A stretch of DNA of 64,000 bases, taken from contig ARYC01001109.1 in NCBI GenBank assembly GCA_000711775.1, positions 1 through 64,000 of the forward strand, in the 5' to 3' direction. A model generated the notes under the pieces. The model worked only from the letters and a program-made list of their open reading frames with translations. It searched no databases and was not told where the DNA came from. Shown here piece by piece: positions 1 to 11,300 of this stretch. Position numbers and translations under genes: made by a program. This DNA comes from Oxytricha trifallax (Eukaryota > Ciliophora > Spirotrichea > Sporadotrichida > Oxytrichidae). Within the stretch, counting starts at the first letter, position 1; the number at the start of each line of letters is the position of its first letter.

Positions 1-407
1 AACGAATTTCTCTAAATTATAAAATATTCAAACAAAACTTAAAATTATTTAAAATGATAAAATTTAACTAATTAAAATATTTGTAAATGAAAAGTTTTTG
101 TAGTATGCAACTAAACAACTATTAATCAAGCTTAATGGATGCTAATTGAAAGTTAACAACTTAATAGATTTCAAATGGAATAAAACAATTAAATATAGAA
201 AACAAGGTGCAATAATTGTTTTATTTAGTTTCAAATCTTTAAATGCGATGAATTTTAAATTTAAATAAAGCATTTAAATATAAATGGATTTCACTTCAAA
301 AATTCTAACATGCTATCAATGAATTTTACAGAATAATCTTGCTAATTTGAAAAGTAATAAGTAAATATTGAATTAAAATAAGATTTAGTTAAACGACAAA
401 AAAAAAT
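1..407. other. AT-rich spacer
   Basis: Very AT-rich sequence with no convincing reading frame on either strand, no repeat pair and no RNA-gene-like GC island. I see nothing in it that I can name. Confidence 0.5.
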
Positions 408-614
408 ATGAAATTAAAGTTAGATCCATATGCTAGAATTGAAATCTAGAAAGAATTCAGGAACATGCAAACTTCATAGTTTTAGTAAGTTCCAAAATCT
501 TAAATCAGGAACAATTTCAAATAAAAAAATAAATTAAAGATATAGGAGACGCTATATACAATTTATAAAACAAAAGGAGAAGCTGTTATCAAGGAGTACA
601 GGGGATGCATTTGA
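408..614 (+). CDS. Possible small protein or first MDS, unassigned
   Basis: Reading TAA/TAG as Gln, a 68-codon frame runs from ATG to TGA. It opens MKLKLDPYARIEIQKEF and is rich in charged residues, unlike the surrounding low-complexity AT sequence. A second frame continues downstream (about 588-780, with DAFDKNIGAKNSIKFKEL), so the TGA may sit in an IES or intron and both patches may belong to one gene. The spacing of basic and aromatic residues faintly recalls LYR-motif mitochondrial assembly proteins, but I do not claim that. It could also be a chance open frame, which is common when only TGA stops. Confidence 0.3.
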
Positions 615-1649
615 CAAAAATATTGGAGCTAAAAATTCAATCAAATTTAAAGAGCTCAATTTAAAAATTAGAGCAGTTACTTTTTAAGTTTGGTATAAGA
701 TGGATGCTAAATAAATTATAAATTAACTAAGTTTTTATAAAAAGATTAATTTACCCTTAATTACATTATTAGTAAATAATAAATGTAAATTATTGTAATT
801 AAAATCTAAAAATGAGAAAAATTTTAATAAAAATGTTTATGTTTGACTTAAATTAAATATGAATATATAATAAAAAAAATAATTATTTTAAGGCGAAATT
901 TTAATATTTTATGTTACTAACAATCATAATCAATGTAAATATAATATTGATTTTAAAAAATATTTATTATATTATTAATTCCTTATATTTATTATAGCTA
1001 TTAAGATTAATTTAATTGAGTTTAATTTTTTTAACTCCTTGAAATTAAATAATATTTATATTTTTATTTATACACCAAATTTTGAATTGAATCTTTAACT
1101 TGTAAATTAATTCATAAATTCATTATTCATCAATTTCTAGCCTTTATTATTTCTTTCTTGACGAATGAAATTCTTTGTCAAGCAAAAAATTACAAATTGT
1201 ATTAAAATTTGTTTTCACTTTAAATTTTTTAAATTGTAAATAATGTAAGATTGTATCTTTATCACCATTGTTCTTAAAAATTATGAATTATTTAATTCTA
1301 GTCGAATAAATTATTTCAATTTGCAAAAATAATTTTTTAAATCTACGCTTTAATCATTTAAAACAGTAGTAATCTTTATACAACCAAAATAATAATATTT
1401 TAAATCAGAAAAATAATTTACATAAAATTCTACATATTTTTTAATAAATTATGATTAATTTCATTTCAATATTTTCATCTTTAAGATTGAAAATAAAATA
1501 ATTCTTTTAAATCTTTTTCTTATTATAATTTAATTGATATTTTTTATGAGTTTTTAATAAATATTGATTAAAAAATCTTTCTTTCAAACTTTAGTTTTAA
1601 ATATTCAAATAAATTAATAAAAATAAGAAACTATATTACAAAATTAATA
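615..1649. other. AT-rich spacer
   Basis: Apart from the possible continuation of the preceding frame to about 780, this is AT-rich sequence with no supported gene. Short coding-like words are absent on both strands. Confidence 0.45.
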
Positions 1650-2128
1650 AATTTATAATTAAAATATTAATTTTACAATCCCAACTTGCAAGCTTTGTGG
1701 GATAAATTTGGAAATTTGAGATTTTATCTTGGCTATTGCGAGAACTATGGCATAACCTACAGTTTGCTCAGTGCTGAAAACAGGAGACTCCCTAAAGCAA
1801 CAGATTTTTACCAATGAATTTACACTTTTGTAATGATTACTATGTTGATGCAATTTTAAATCTGAAAGAACTCTTAGAAGGCAAAAGGGAGGAAATTTAT
1901 AAAGTGAAATTGACAAGGATTTAATTGATAAATATTAGACTGATTTGTCTTTACTAATTCAACTAATTTAAAATTGCAACCGTTAAAAAATATCATGAAT
2001 ATTCTAGAGACATTACTTAAGGAATTTATTTAAAATAGAAGAAATAAAAGTGTAAATAATTCAGCCAACATTATTAATACCATATATTTTATGGTTCTGA
2101 GTATTCTAAATGTCTAAACAGCGTTTGA
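1650..2128 (+). CDS. Unassigned coding-like segments, two frames
   Basis: From about 1,677 to 1,817 the plus strand reads a well-composed peptide containing LQALWDKFGNLRFYLGYCEN and ending in TGA. An overlapping second frame (1,814-2,128) carries NDYYVDAILNLKELLEGKRE. Local base composition rises here (more G and C than in the flanks), as in the confirmed MDSs of this window. The simplest reading is two MDS pieces of one gene, with a short IES or a scrambled junction near 1,815. No start or domain was recognised. The minus strand is also open but gives a less protein-like product. Confidence 0.35.
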
Positions 2129-2260
2129 AAAGCGAAGAAAAGGCTGACATATTATAAAGGAAAAAAGAATTTAATTAGTTGTTGGTTGAAGTGTTAAGGA
2201 AAATAAATTTAATCTAGGGAGAGGTTAAAGGAAGTTCGAGGTCTGTTTAAATGGTAATAA
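2110..2260 (+). CDS. Possible N-terminal MDS, charged protein
   Basis: ATG at 2,110 begins a lysine/glutamate-rich frame (MSKQRLKSEEKADILQRKKE, then LLVEVLRKINLI) that looks like a coiled-coil start for about 50 codons and then fades into AT-rich low-complexity sequence. The frame stays open further only because TGA is the sole stop. If real, it is a first MDS whose continuation is not adjacent. Confidence 0.25.
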
Positions 2261-2935
2261 TAAAGATAGAGTCAAATAAATAAATTATAAATATTAATAA
2301 ATTGTTAAATAATTAACTTATTATGAAGAGTATTTAAAAATAAATTATAGTTTAATTCAATTAAAAGAATTGGATTTTGATCAAATCAGAATTCAAGAGT
2401 ACAGTATAACATTTATAAAAAGTGAATAATTTTCATTTTAAAACTCATTTAATATGTAGCCTTCCTCGAAAAAATCTATAAAAAATTTCGAATTAGGCTA
2501 CGGATGGATTTTTAATTTAGTAATTATTAATTTAATAGATTATAATTATATGTAGTATAGTTATTAGTTATAGTTCTTAAAAAGTTTAAATATATAATGA
2601 ATATTCAAATATTCAGATTTGAATTTTTATAATAGCGCACAATAAAACCTAATTTTATGATATACTTTTTAAAACCACTAAATAATATGTCACATTTACT
2701 CCTAATGAAGTGCTTTTCGCTATAAATCATGATTAAGGCTTGCTTGTGTCTTCGTAGGGCTTGTGATACTCTCTATTCTGTTGATTAAATCGCACTGTTT
2801 ACACTCCATCTCTTGTTATTGCTATAAGCTTCAATCAATTAATTAATGATTTTAAATTATTATAAATTGAATTATAATGTACAAAATTTTATTATTTGTT
2901 TCAATTTGTGAAATTTTATGATTTTAGCCAACTCA
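2261..2935. other. AT-rich spacer next to truncated transposon edge
   Basis: Mostly AT-rich. A short minus-strand frame at 2,690-2,809 begins MECKQCDLINRIES and has a CxxC pair, but is too short to call. No left terminal repeat of the TBE element that starts at about 2,936 is present, so that element is truncated here rather than hidden. Confidence 0.4.
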
Positions 2936-3715
2936 TCAACTACTATAAGCTTTGCTTTTGCAGGCACGTTTATATTCAAGTAGTTTTCAATACAAGTGCT
3001 GAGATAAACTACATTTAATGCTCGTATATTAATAGCTTTCGATTAGAAGCAGGCTGAGATTGTATTGCCTACTGGTTGATTCGATTCAAATCACTTCTGC
3101 CTATAGTTTTTCTCCTGCTGCTCTCTTTACTATTCAAGAGTATTAGATTTTCTTTTAGCTGGTACTAGTTTTTTAGTATCTTAATCTTCAATCAAAAACT
3201 CGCTGAGGTGATGCTTTTGAATATGCCTTTTAACTTTAGCTGAGCGAGTATATGATTTCATGCATGTCGTACACTAATACCTACCATCAACCTTTTCATG
3301 CTAGAAATAGATCTTGGCTTTGCCAGAGTGTACCTCTTTAAGGTGTCTCTTCAAGCTTTGTTCAGTTGAGAAAAGATTCTAGCAGTCTTCACATTAATAT
3401 GTTTTTATCTTTTCGATTGGTTGCTATTCTTTTAGCTCCTCAACATAATCAATTTAAGTTAAAACCACTATCTCAGCACTCTCCTTCTGGTTTAATACTT
3501 CTATGATAAAAACCTCTACTTCAAATTCAAGAGCTCTTAGCTCTACCTCCCTCCCAACATAAACAATTTCAGGCTTTTTAGTTGAGCCAAAGTTTAGCTA
3601 TGATTATCCAGTTCCAACAGAGATTGCTTTACGATTAAGTTAGCCGCCAGGTTTAAATTTAAATTTAAATTTCTAATATAAAGCTCTTATAACCTAACTA
3701 GATATAGTTACTCTG
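2936..3715 (-). pseudogene. TBE zinc-finger/kinase gene, kinase part lost
   Basis: Minus-strand remnant of the TBE '57-kDa' gene. Two C2H2 fingers are visible: CEDCQNLFSTEQSLKRH followed by CTTCMKSYTRSAKVKRH, each C-x2-C-x12-H-x4-H. The linker toward the kinase (NQPVGNTISACFQ, then VPAKAKLIVVDE) is present, but the sequence leaves the family at about 2,936, so the HRDLKPEN kinase core seen in copy B is absent. An in-frame TGA lies between the fingers and the linker (after RQK, near 3,105). The role of this protein in TBE transposition is not established; it presumably binds DNA. Confidence 0.75.
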
Positions 3716-4212
3716 TATAATATCTTCCATAACAACTATAATGGTTGATTTTGAGGTGTAAGAGATCATATTATACTTAGTTTAAAACTATAAATTTTCT
3801 AATTTTATGCTTAAAATTATTAATTTTGGTACCAACTAAGAAAAAACTCAGGTTGGTACTGGTACCAATTAAGTTTTGAACCATTTTGGAACTTTTTCAT
3901 TAAACCTCATTAGTTTAAAACTAGGTACTAATTAAGTTTTGTTTCTATTAAATTGGTACCAATTAAAATTCAACGGATTTAGTACCGGTACTAATTAAAT
4001 TTTAACAAATTTAGAACTAATTTAATGGAACTAAATTGATAAAAATGGAGCTCAATCTCTGAAGTTTGTTACAGCTTCTGCCAGCTTTCTCCACGTATCC
4101 TTACAAGGTTGACCTCTATAAGATGCCCATATTTAATACTAAGATTTTAAACAGTAGGATCCAGAACTCTATATATTAAAAATTGAAATTCAATAACAAG
4201 AGAAGGAACAAG

Positions 4213-4990
4213 ATGGAATCTATAAGTACTGCAATGAAAAGGGTTGAAGCTTAAGAAATGATCTCAAGATTTAGAAGCAAGGAAGATCTCTATCGATACC
4301 TAACTCAGCATGGTAAGCATGTGACATATACTTAATCATATACTATAGTCGGTATATTCCTTCCAACGATGGAAGGTACCAAAATTTCATTCTTAAAAGC
4401 TATACTCTGCGATGAGAAGAAAGCCTTCAAAAACAATGAAATAAAGTTGATAGATATACCAAACTACCCAGAGATTTCAGTCACTAATCTACGAGGATGC
4501 GAGGAAAGAAGAAGAGTTGGTAGTTTATCTTCCTACCAAGAAACAACTCTCTAACAAGCTTCCAGAAAGGAGCTTCTTCTTTGGAGTTCTTGGCACTTTA
4601 AGAGAGAGAGATCATTGAAGAAGCTCACAAAAAACGCTACTCTATTTCTCCTGAAGATTAAAAGAAGCAAGGCATACTAATAAGCGAGACCTGGCTAGCG
4701 GAGCTTAAGAAGCATCCATACCTCTCTAGTAAGCTTTGACGCATAACTTTGTAGGGAAACCTGGAACTGGTATATTCCTAATGAAAGAACATGCAAAGGT
4801 TCACAGAGAGAGAAAGTCATAGACTATTCATGAAGTGAGCAAGAGACTTTATAAAGATTTTTAAAAGCCAGATGAAATGAACATAGATGCAGGAGCTGGC
4901 ACTAAGAGAAGAAATATGGGCCCAAGCAAGCCATAAGAAGAGGAGAAGAAGGAGAAGCCAAATCCCTTTCTGGGTTAATTTAATATGTGA
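4213..4990 (+). pseudogene. TBE 22-kDa ORF, frame-broken
   Basis: The plus-strand central gene of TBEs, starting MESISTAMKRVEAQEMISRF. Compared with copy B, two bases are missing near 4,490 (NLYDDA region), and the frame shifts again in the GAGAGAGAGA run at about 4,605, after which EEAHKKRYS and LISETWLAELKKH continue in another frame. A basic tail (KRRNMGPSKPQEEEKK) ends at the TGA at 4,988. The function of this TBE protein is unknown. Interruptions show that this copy is dead. Confidence 0.7.
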
Positions 4991-4996
4991 ACTTAT

Positions 4997-6030
4997 TCAT
5001 TCATTTAAATCTAAAACTTATTTATAAACATTCATTCTTCCTTCTCTTGCACAAACTATTGTCTTATCTATGCTTACTCTCTTGCAGCTACTCTGAATCA
5101 AGTCTACTGTATCTATAGGCAAGTCATGCATTAGGTGATACAGCAGTAGTTTCTTGTAGTGGGTCTTGATTTAACTCCAATAGAATTCAATTCCATTAAA
5201 TTAAGGGCTGTAAGGAACATTGTAAACAGGAGTAATGTTTTGGTCTTCATAAGCTTTCTTAGACTCCTTAGTCTTATGAACTGACAGGTTATCAACAAAA
5301 GGATGATCTCTTAGTTGCTATATTCTCTCTGTGCTTATGTAGAATCTCTCTATACTACTCTCGCTGAATAATGCAAGGATGAATAACATAAGTTTCTTAG
5401 CCTGAATCTTCACTGATACCAGCCAAAATTACGTGAGTGAAAACCTTAACATTTAAGTCATACACTTCTATATTATCGTACTTCTTGTACCAAGACTTAT
5501 TAATAAAGGTGTTGAACGTAAACACAGCTTCATCAGCTTGTATGAACTTGATGTTATTAGTAATAGCTCGCTGCATTTAATCATATATAAAGTTTAAATT
5601 ATTACTATAAAATAGCACTGTAAAGTCAATCACTCTGTTGACAGTCTTGAAAGTAATAACATTTCTTCTAAAAATATTGGCTATAGTCTAAGGAGAGATA
5701 CGAATGTCGGGAAACCTGTGATGAAACATAAAAGCTAGCTAGTCAAGAGCAAAGTGTGCCCAATACTTTAAAATCTTAGAGTCACAGAGGTAGTCAATAT
5801 GGGGTCTAAGTGAACTTTAATTTTTTTGCTGAATGTTTTTTAGTACCAGAATTAAAATGCTAAACATCTAACATGCATTGATATCTAACAGTTGAGGCAC
5901 TCTTGCATAGAAGCTTTGCAATAGCTGCATAATTTAGCACTGGTTTGACTTAGTGTATATTAATACTTGTACTATACCCAAGCTTAAGCAGTAAATCTAA
6001 ATATTACTCATCATAAATAGACCCTAAATT
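4997..6030 (-). pseudogene. TBE transposase (DDE, Tc1/IS630 type), broken
   Basis: Minus-strand TBE '42-kDa' transposase of the IS630-Tc1-mariner superfamily. The three catalytic acidic residues are recognisable: QADEAVF, VDNLSVHKT and QFNGIEFYW, with 34 residues between second D and E (DD34E). The N-terminal region (LKYWAHFALDQLAFMFHHRF, then DIRISPQTIANIFRRN) reads in one frame. The frame is lost between the first and second catalytic Asp (near 5,310, after HRENIATKRSS) and resumes shifted. In hypotrichs, TBE transposases have been implicated in germline DNA elimination. This copy cannot make a full protein from one frame. Confidence 0.85.
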
Positions 6031-6065
6031 TCGCTATTTCTATTTCTCATTTTGCAAATTGGCCT

Positions 6066-6151
6066 AATTTCTCTACTAACCCCATAAGACCCCAACTATA
6101 CCCTACAAATCAAAGCACTTATAAACCTCATTAAGGGGTTTTTGGGTTTTG
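6066..6151. repeat. TBE copy A right terminal inverted repeat
   Basis: About 85 bp nearly identical to the right end of copy B, including CCCTACAAATCAAAGCACTT and ending in G4T4-like telomeric sequence. The matching left repeat is absent. Confidence 0.85.
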
Positions 6152-6409
6152 ACTGCTCCAACATCCTAAGATTCCTTTAAGATTCTTTATTTAATCGTAA
6201 TTGAAGATTTTAAATCTCCAGAAATTGCACCCAAAAAAAATTATATTAATTTTCTTTTAGACATTGCAAATTTTACACTAAAAAGAATTAAATAGTGTAA
6301 ACTTATCAAAAACTTGAAGCGAACAAATAATTTTTTATTTACAATTATTGAATATTTTAAATCTTTAATATTATAATGATTTTAATTAATTTATCACATT
6401 TTATTTACA
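6152..6409. other. AT-rich spacer
   Basis: Flank of TBE copy A. No gene, repeat or RNA structure recognised. Confidence 0.5.
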
Positions 6410-6680
6410 TTGAGCGACAAGGACGACCAAAATGATACTTTCACTGATATATATATTGAATTGGAATTGAAAAAATTCAAAAACACATATTTAGAAAATC
6501 TTCATTCAGTCGTTTGAGAATTCCGTACCAATGGTACAAAATTTCTGGAGCTAGATATTAAGGAGTTCTACACTTCATAGTCATAATTAGATAAACAATT
6601 GGGTTGGAAAATTCCATTTTTAAATCCTAATGCCATCTTTAAAAATTAATGGCCCCTATTTATTTTGTAAATAAATGCAA
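6410..6680 (+). CDS. Unassigned coding-like segment
   Basis: The plus strand reads an acidic, protein-like stretch (DKDDQNDTFTDIYIELELKK) and, past one TGA, GTKFLELDIKEFYTSQSQLD and QLGWKIPFLNPNAIF. The minus strand also offers an ATG-to-TGA frame (MALGFKNGIFQPNCLSNY), so the coding strand is not certain. It could be an MDS of a gene whose other parts are elsewhere, with the TGA at an IES edge, or a decayed fragment. No family was recognised. Confidence 0.3.
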
Positions 6681-7574
6681 TAAATAGTAATGATTAGTAT
6701 TTAATAAATCTAGAATTAATTTTGATCTCTAGATTTTTATTTTACCTTGCCTTATGCGATTCACTACTACTTATATAATGATTTTATTGTAATTCATTAT
6801 GTTTGATTTTAATACATAATAATATTTTATATTCATATTATTAATCAAGGAATATTTATAGATAAGATATTGTTTAAAGACCTACCTATCAATTAATCTT
6901 TTAATATTCCCTTGTTTAATATTGTAGAAAATAATAAATTATGCTAAAAGAAATAAAATTAAGAATTTTATTTAGAATTCTTTAAACAAGTATACTCAAT
7001 TAATAAAATTTATCAATTTGATATTTATAATCATTAGCAACTATTATATCTTAATTGTTAATGTCTAATAAAAATAACCTTTAGATAAAATTTATTGGCA
7101 AAACAACATATAAATTTATATATTTTTACATATGTATACTATCATAAAATTATTTAAATTTTTAATACTCTTATCTGAACTTATGATGATTCAATTTCAT
7201 TTTTAGACTAAATATGATAAGAATATTTTAATATATACCATATTCAAAATCAAAATAATCCAGAAGTTTATTTAAGCAAATTGAGTAATTTTAATTTATT
7301 AATTTTATTAATCTTAATTGTTAGCATTGTTATTCAATTTTAATTGAGATTACGAAATAATCTTTAAGAAAAAATATTCTTACTCGACTTAAAACGAATT
7401 CTTAATAAAATATTAAAATGTTTTAGATTGACAAAAGATCTCATTATGATTAATCTTTAACTCAAAGATATTTATATGAAAATTTCAAACAAAGCTTTGT
7501 ACATTTTAGCAAATATTGTGTAATTTTTTATTATATTTTATAAAATATTTAAATATTGTGGGTTTATTGTTTTT
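6681..7574. other. AT-rich spacer
   Basis: About 0.9 kb of strongly AT-rich sequence without a supported frame. It lies next to the inverted first MDSs of the ferlin gene and may be intergenic or IES. Confidence 0.45.
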
Positions 7575-8251
7575 CTCAAAGAAAAGATGCTCTCCCCAGT
7601 ATACTTAGGATGATGGTCCTACATCTTTCTTGACTGAGGAATATTTGGATTTCCCTCCACAAGTTATTTAGATCATGGTATTCACCAAGTCACTAAATAC
7701 ATAATTATTCTAGCTTAAATATAAGGTGGGTTTAATTTAATTTTATTTAAAGTTTAATATACTCTTTATAGTATATTATTTGCTATTTATTTAAGTTAAT
7801 ATGATTCCCTTGATATAAATGATAGATGCTTACGCTTTCTCAGCTTTGAATTGCTTTCCTTCTTGAATATAAACCTATTCAATAAATGTCAAGATACTGC
7901 CAATAAATTTGGAGTCAAAATAATTAATACCAATTTAAAATTTCGCAAAACTATTTAACATAATTATTGGATATACAAAGATATTACTACATTTTAATCC
8001 GATTCCTTATCATTTATTATTGTTAAAAAGACATTTTATTATTTTCTTATTGATTTTTAATAAATAATGAAATAAGTATGTCTATATATTATTAATATTA
8101 TTTTAATTGTTTATATTCAATAAAATAACTTACATGGATCATATAATCTCCTTTCTTCATGTTTCCAACTTCCCTATATGATTATTATTGATGCTATAAT
8201 GACTTACGGAGCTGTCTTCTCCTCTTTTACAGGCTGGACTTCTTTAGACAT
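7575..8251 (-). CDS. Ferlin-like gene, inverted N-terminal MDSs
   Basis: Start of the ferlin whose remainder is on the plus strand from about 8,396. ATG at 8,251 gives MSKEVQPVKEEKTAP. A 34-nt intron (8,207-8,174) then leads into a C2 domain (VGNMKKGDYMIHVSYFIEQ). Two copies of the 11-bp repeat TATTCAATAAA (plus-strand sense; 8,114-8,124 and 7,876-7,886) act as a pointer. Removing the segment between them joins YFIEQ to VYIQEGKQFKAEKA in frame. An apparent 141-nt intron (7,833-7,693) leads to ITCGGKSKYSSVKKDVGP and YWGEHLFFEKN, the core of a C2 domain aligning with ferlin C2B. The junction to the plus-strand block is not resolved. This start is preferred because nothing N-terminal is visible on the plus strand. 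Confidence 0.75.
7887..8124. other. IES between ferlin MDSs, 11-bp pointer
   Basis: AT-rich segment bounded by TATTCAATAAA at 7,876-7,886 and 8,114-8,124. Excision leaving one copy restores the minus-strand C2 frame without a stop; reading straight through does not give the C2 domain. Confidence 0.75.
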
Positions 8252-8395
8252 CTTTGATTTGCAAAATTATTTATAAATATTTTATTCTCTAATTAATATA
8301 CTTCTACTACAAATTAATTACAAAATTAATTTAAATGCTATAAGGTTAGTAAGCATCTTAGATTTGTTAAATTTATACAAATTTATTGATAACAT

Positions 8396-11300
8396 ATGTA
8401 TTCAACGAAGGAAATTATGCTTTCAAAGATTCTATAATTGAAAAAAAAGGTGAAATATTTTTTTCATTTTTTTCAAATGGTAAATTAATTATTTTATACC
8501 ATGATAGTGATAGAATATGAAATTCAATAAGTTCACTTTTTAATTTTAAATAAACTTGCTTTTAAATCTTTTTTTACCATATTTATACTGCATATAAGAT
8601 ATACATTTTGTTTTAATATGAATATATAGGTACTTATGACTTCGATACTACATTTGTGTACTTCTAGGATAAGCATACCTTATTCAACTAATGGATAGCC
8701 TTTTCAAATCCCGAAGGAAAAGATTTCAATGAGATCACTTGCTATCTTAAAATAGCTATATCTATTGCTGGTCCTGGAGATGAGCAAATCCAATTGAATG
8801 ATGAAACCGGCCCACAAAACCAAGATGATATGGAAATTATGATGCCTCCATCTATTAGAAAAGAATACAAGCAACTCAAGATTAGATTCTTGAAAGCTGA
8901 AAAACTTCCAAATCTTGATTCGTTTACTTTTGGAACAATAGATGCTTATGTTTAAACCACATTTTTCAGGAAAAAACTAGCAACAAAGCCAGTGACTCAA
9001 AGCAAGACAACTCAAGAAACTTTCATAGAATAAGAATTTTGGTTGCCTATTTAGTGGCCACTTGCTACTGATAGATTGGTATTAAAAATATACGACTTTG
9101 ATAAAGGAAAAAATGATGAAATAGTTGGTTCAATGAATTTTAGTTTGAAAGAACTTATCTCATCTTCTTAAGATGCAGGTGAAGATGGAAGAATCTAATG
9201 GTTTAACATTTATGGCTCTCCACTTGGATGTTCAGGTGAAAATACAGATAGAATGAATGACTATCCTGAAATAGCTTCAACATGGAAGGGTAGAATTTTA
9301 ATGTAGATAACATCTTTTGAAACAAAAAATCCAGATATGAAAGTTGCAGCTTTAGATACCGAAGTGAAGAACAAGCTAATGAAGTAAGGAGCTTTTGACT
9401 ATCATGAATGGGAATGTATTATTGAATTTGTCAGTGGAATAAGCTTGCCAAGCAGTAAAAAATACAAATTAAGACTCTAAGTGAATGATTTCATTCTAGA
9501 TTCAAAAGCAGCAGTAGAATAGAAAGGTAACTACAACAGATGGAGTGAAAGATCCGCAGTTACTGTCTTTAAAGGTCCCTACAAAAGCATTGAAGAGCTG
9601 GGAAGAGTCTATATTTATCTTATGGATGGTGATATTCCCATTTGTTTCTGGTAAGGTTTAGCTTCAGAATTTACCAATCCAAATGCTCAACTAAGATGGC
9701 TTCCACTTTAAGCCGATCAAGCTAAAGGGTCAGTTAAGAACTCATGGGAAGCTGGACTGATCTCACTTAAATTATCAATAAATCACAAGCAAGCTAATGG
9801 AGCTTTGAATTTTGCTGCTAATGACGCATGGAAAAAGCCTCCTCCAAAGAGACTAAGTGCATGGAAGATCAGATGCTTTATATTTTAATGCAAAGATATT
9901 CCATCTGCAGACAGTGATGGTGCTTCTGATCCATATATTAGTATATGGAACCCAGACAATAAAGAAGTTAAAACACAGACAATTGACGATAATATCAATC
10001 CGATTTTCTTTGAAGCTCTTGAAATCTACTATGATTTTGACAAGATTGAAAATGCCCCACCCATAGTAATGAATATCTGGGATGCTGATGACTTACTTGA
10101 TGCTGATGATTATCTTGGTAGATGTGTTGTTTACTTAAAGGATGCTTCAATTTCAGAAGATGATAAAATCCCAGAGCCAAAATGGCATGATATTAGAATA
10201 GGCTTTAGTGATAACGAACCTCCTTGTGGCTAAATGTTAGTTTCATTTGCAGTTGTTGTTGATGACTTCTCGTTCAAGATTCCTATCAATTATTTAAAAC
10301 TTACTTAAGAAATCGAATATAGAGACTTTAATTGTGAGATTAACATTTTAGGTTTGAGAAACCTTGAGTCATTCGGGTTGATGCCAGTCAAAAAACCATT
10401 TATCAAATTCAATTTGAGAAGTTTGTTACCACCAGAAAAGGCTCAAGCTGTTACAAACATCAAAACATAGCCAAACAATCCTGGTTCCAATCCTAATATC
10501 AACACGATGATCAGTTTTGCAATTGACTTGCCAGTCAATCCTCTATTTTGCCCTAAATTGTAATGCGATGTTTACGATTATGTATATAAAGGGCTTGTGC
10601 AGCCATTACTAGGCACTTTTACTCTCTCAATCGGAGATATAATAATTGTTTTTTAATTGATATTATGCACTAAATAAGAAAGGAAAGAGAATATGAAATT
10701 GAAGAAAGTGACAGAATCATTAAATATTTGAAAGATTTCTTGTAAAATATTGAATCTCAACCAGCACTAATGTTTGGGGAACAAGAAGGCAATGTATCAT
10801 TCTTCGACAAAAATGTTGACAAGCTCAATTAACTTGCTTAAGACAGTACATAATTATTGACAGAAGGTGGTCAGTAACTTGAAAAAGCTAAATTATTAGA
10901 AGAAGGCCCCCTTTCTTAAATGACAGGAAGATAATTACTCATGAGAGATCAAGAAGAAAGCAAAAACTTGCTTGAAAAAGAAGATGATGTATAAGAAAGT
11001 TAAGTAAATAAGAGCAAGACAATTACTCCAAATAGAGATCTCACCCCTGACAAACTTAGAAGAAATAAGACTGGAATCACTTTATTCAAGAAAGACGCAA
11101 GTGGAGAAAAGCTTACGAAAGAAATGGCATTTGGATTGAACTTCAAGGTCTTGATTGAGAAGTAAAAATCAAAGGAAGTTGAGATTGCTAGACTTTAACA
11201 AGAAAGATTTACAATAAGGAGCTATATATTCACTGTTATACAACTATTTTTTTAAAAAAGAATATTATCATCCTTCAAGATTGAATTATATAAAATTAAA

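Larger units (their letters stand above)
2936..6151. mobile_element. TBE transposon copy A, left-truncated
   Basis: Hypotrich telomere-bearing element (TBE). It is a close relative of copy B (42,229-46,322), with the same gene order: zinc-finger/kinase gene (minus), about 22-kDa gene (plus), transposase gene (minus). The right terminus is intact: the terminal repeat at about 6,066-6,151 matches that of copy B and ends in a telomere-like GGGGTTTTTGGGTTTTG. It is followed by ACT, which fits the ANT target preference known for TBEs. Homology to copy B stops abruptly at about 2,936, inside the zinc-finger/kinase gene just before the kinase domain, so the kinase part and left terminal repeat are missing. 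Frame breaks in the remaining genes indicate an old, inactive copy. Confidence 0.9.

Noticed and set aside
2690-2809. Minus-strand ORF beginning MECKQCD, as a zinc-finger gene
   Set aside because: Only 39 codons, a single CxxC pair and no conserved histidines in register. Not enough to call.
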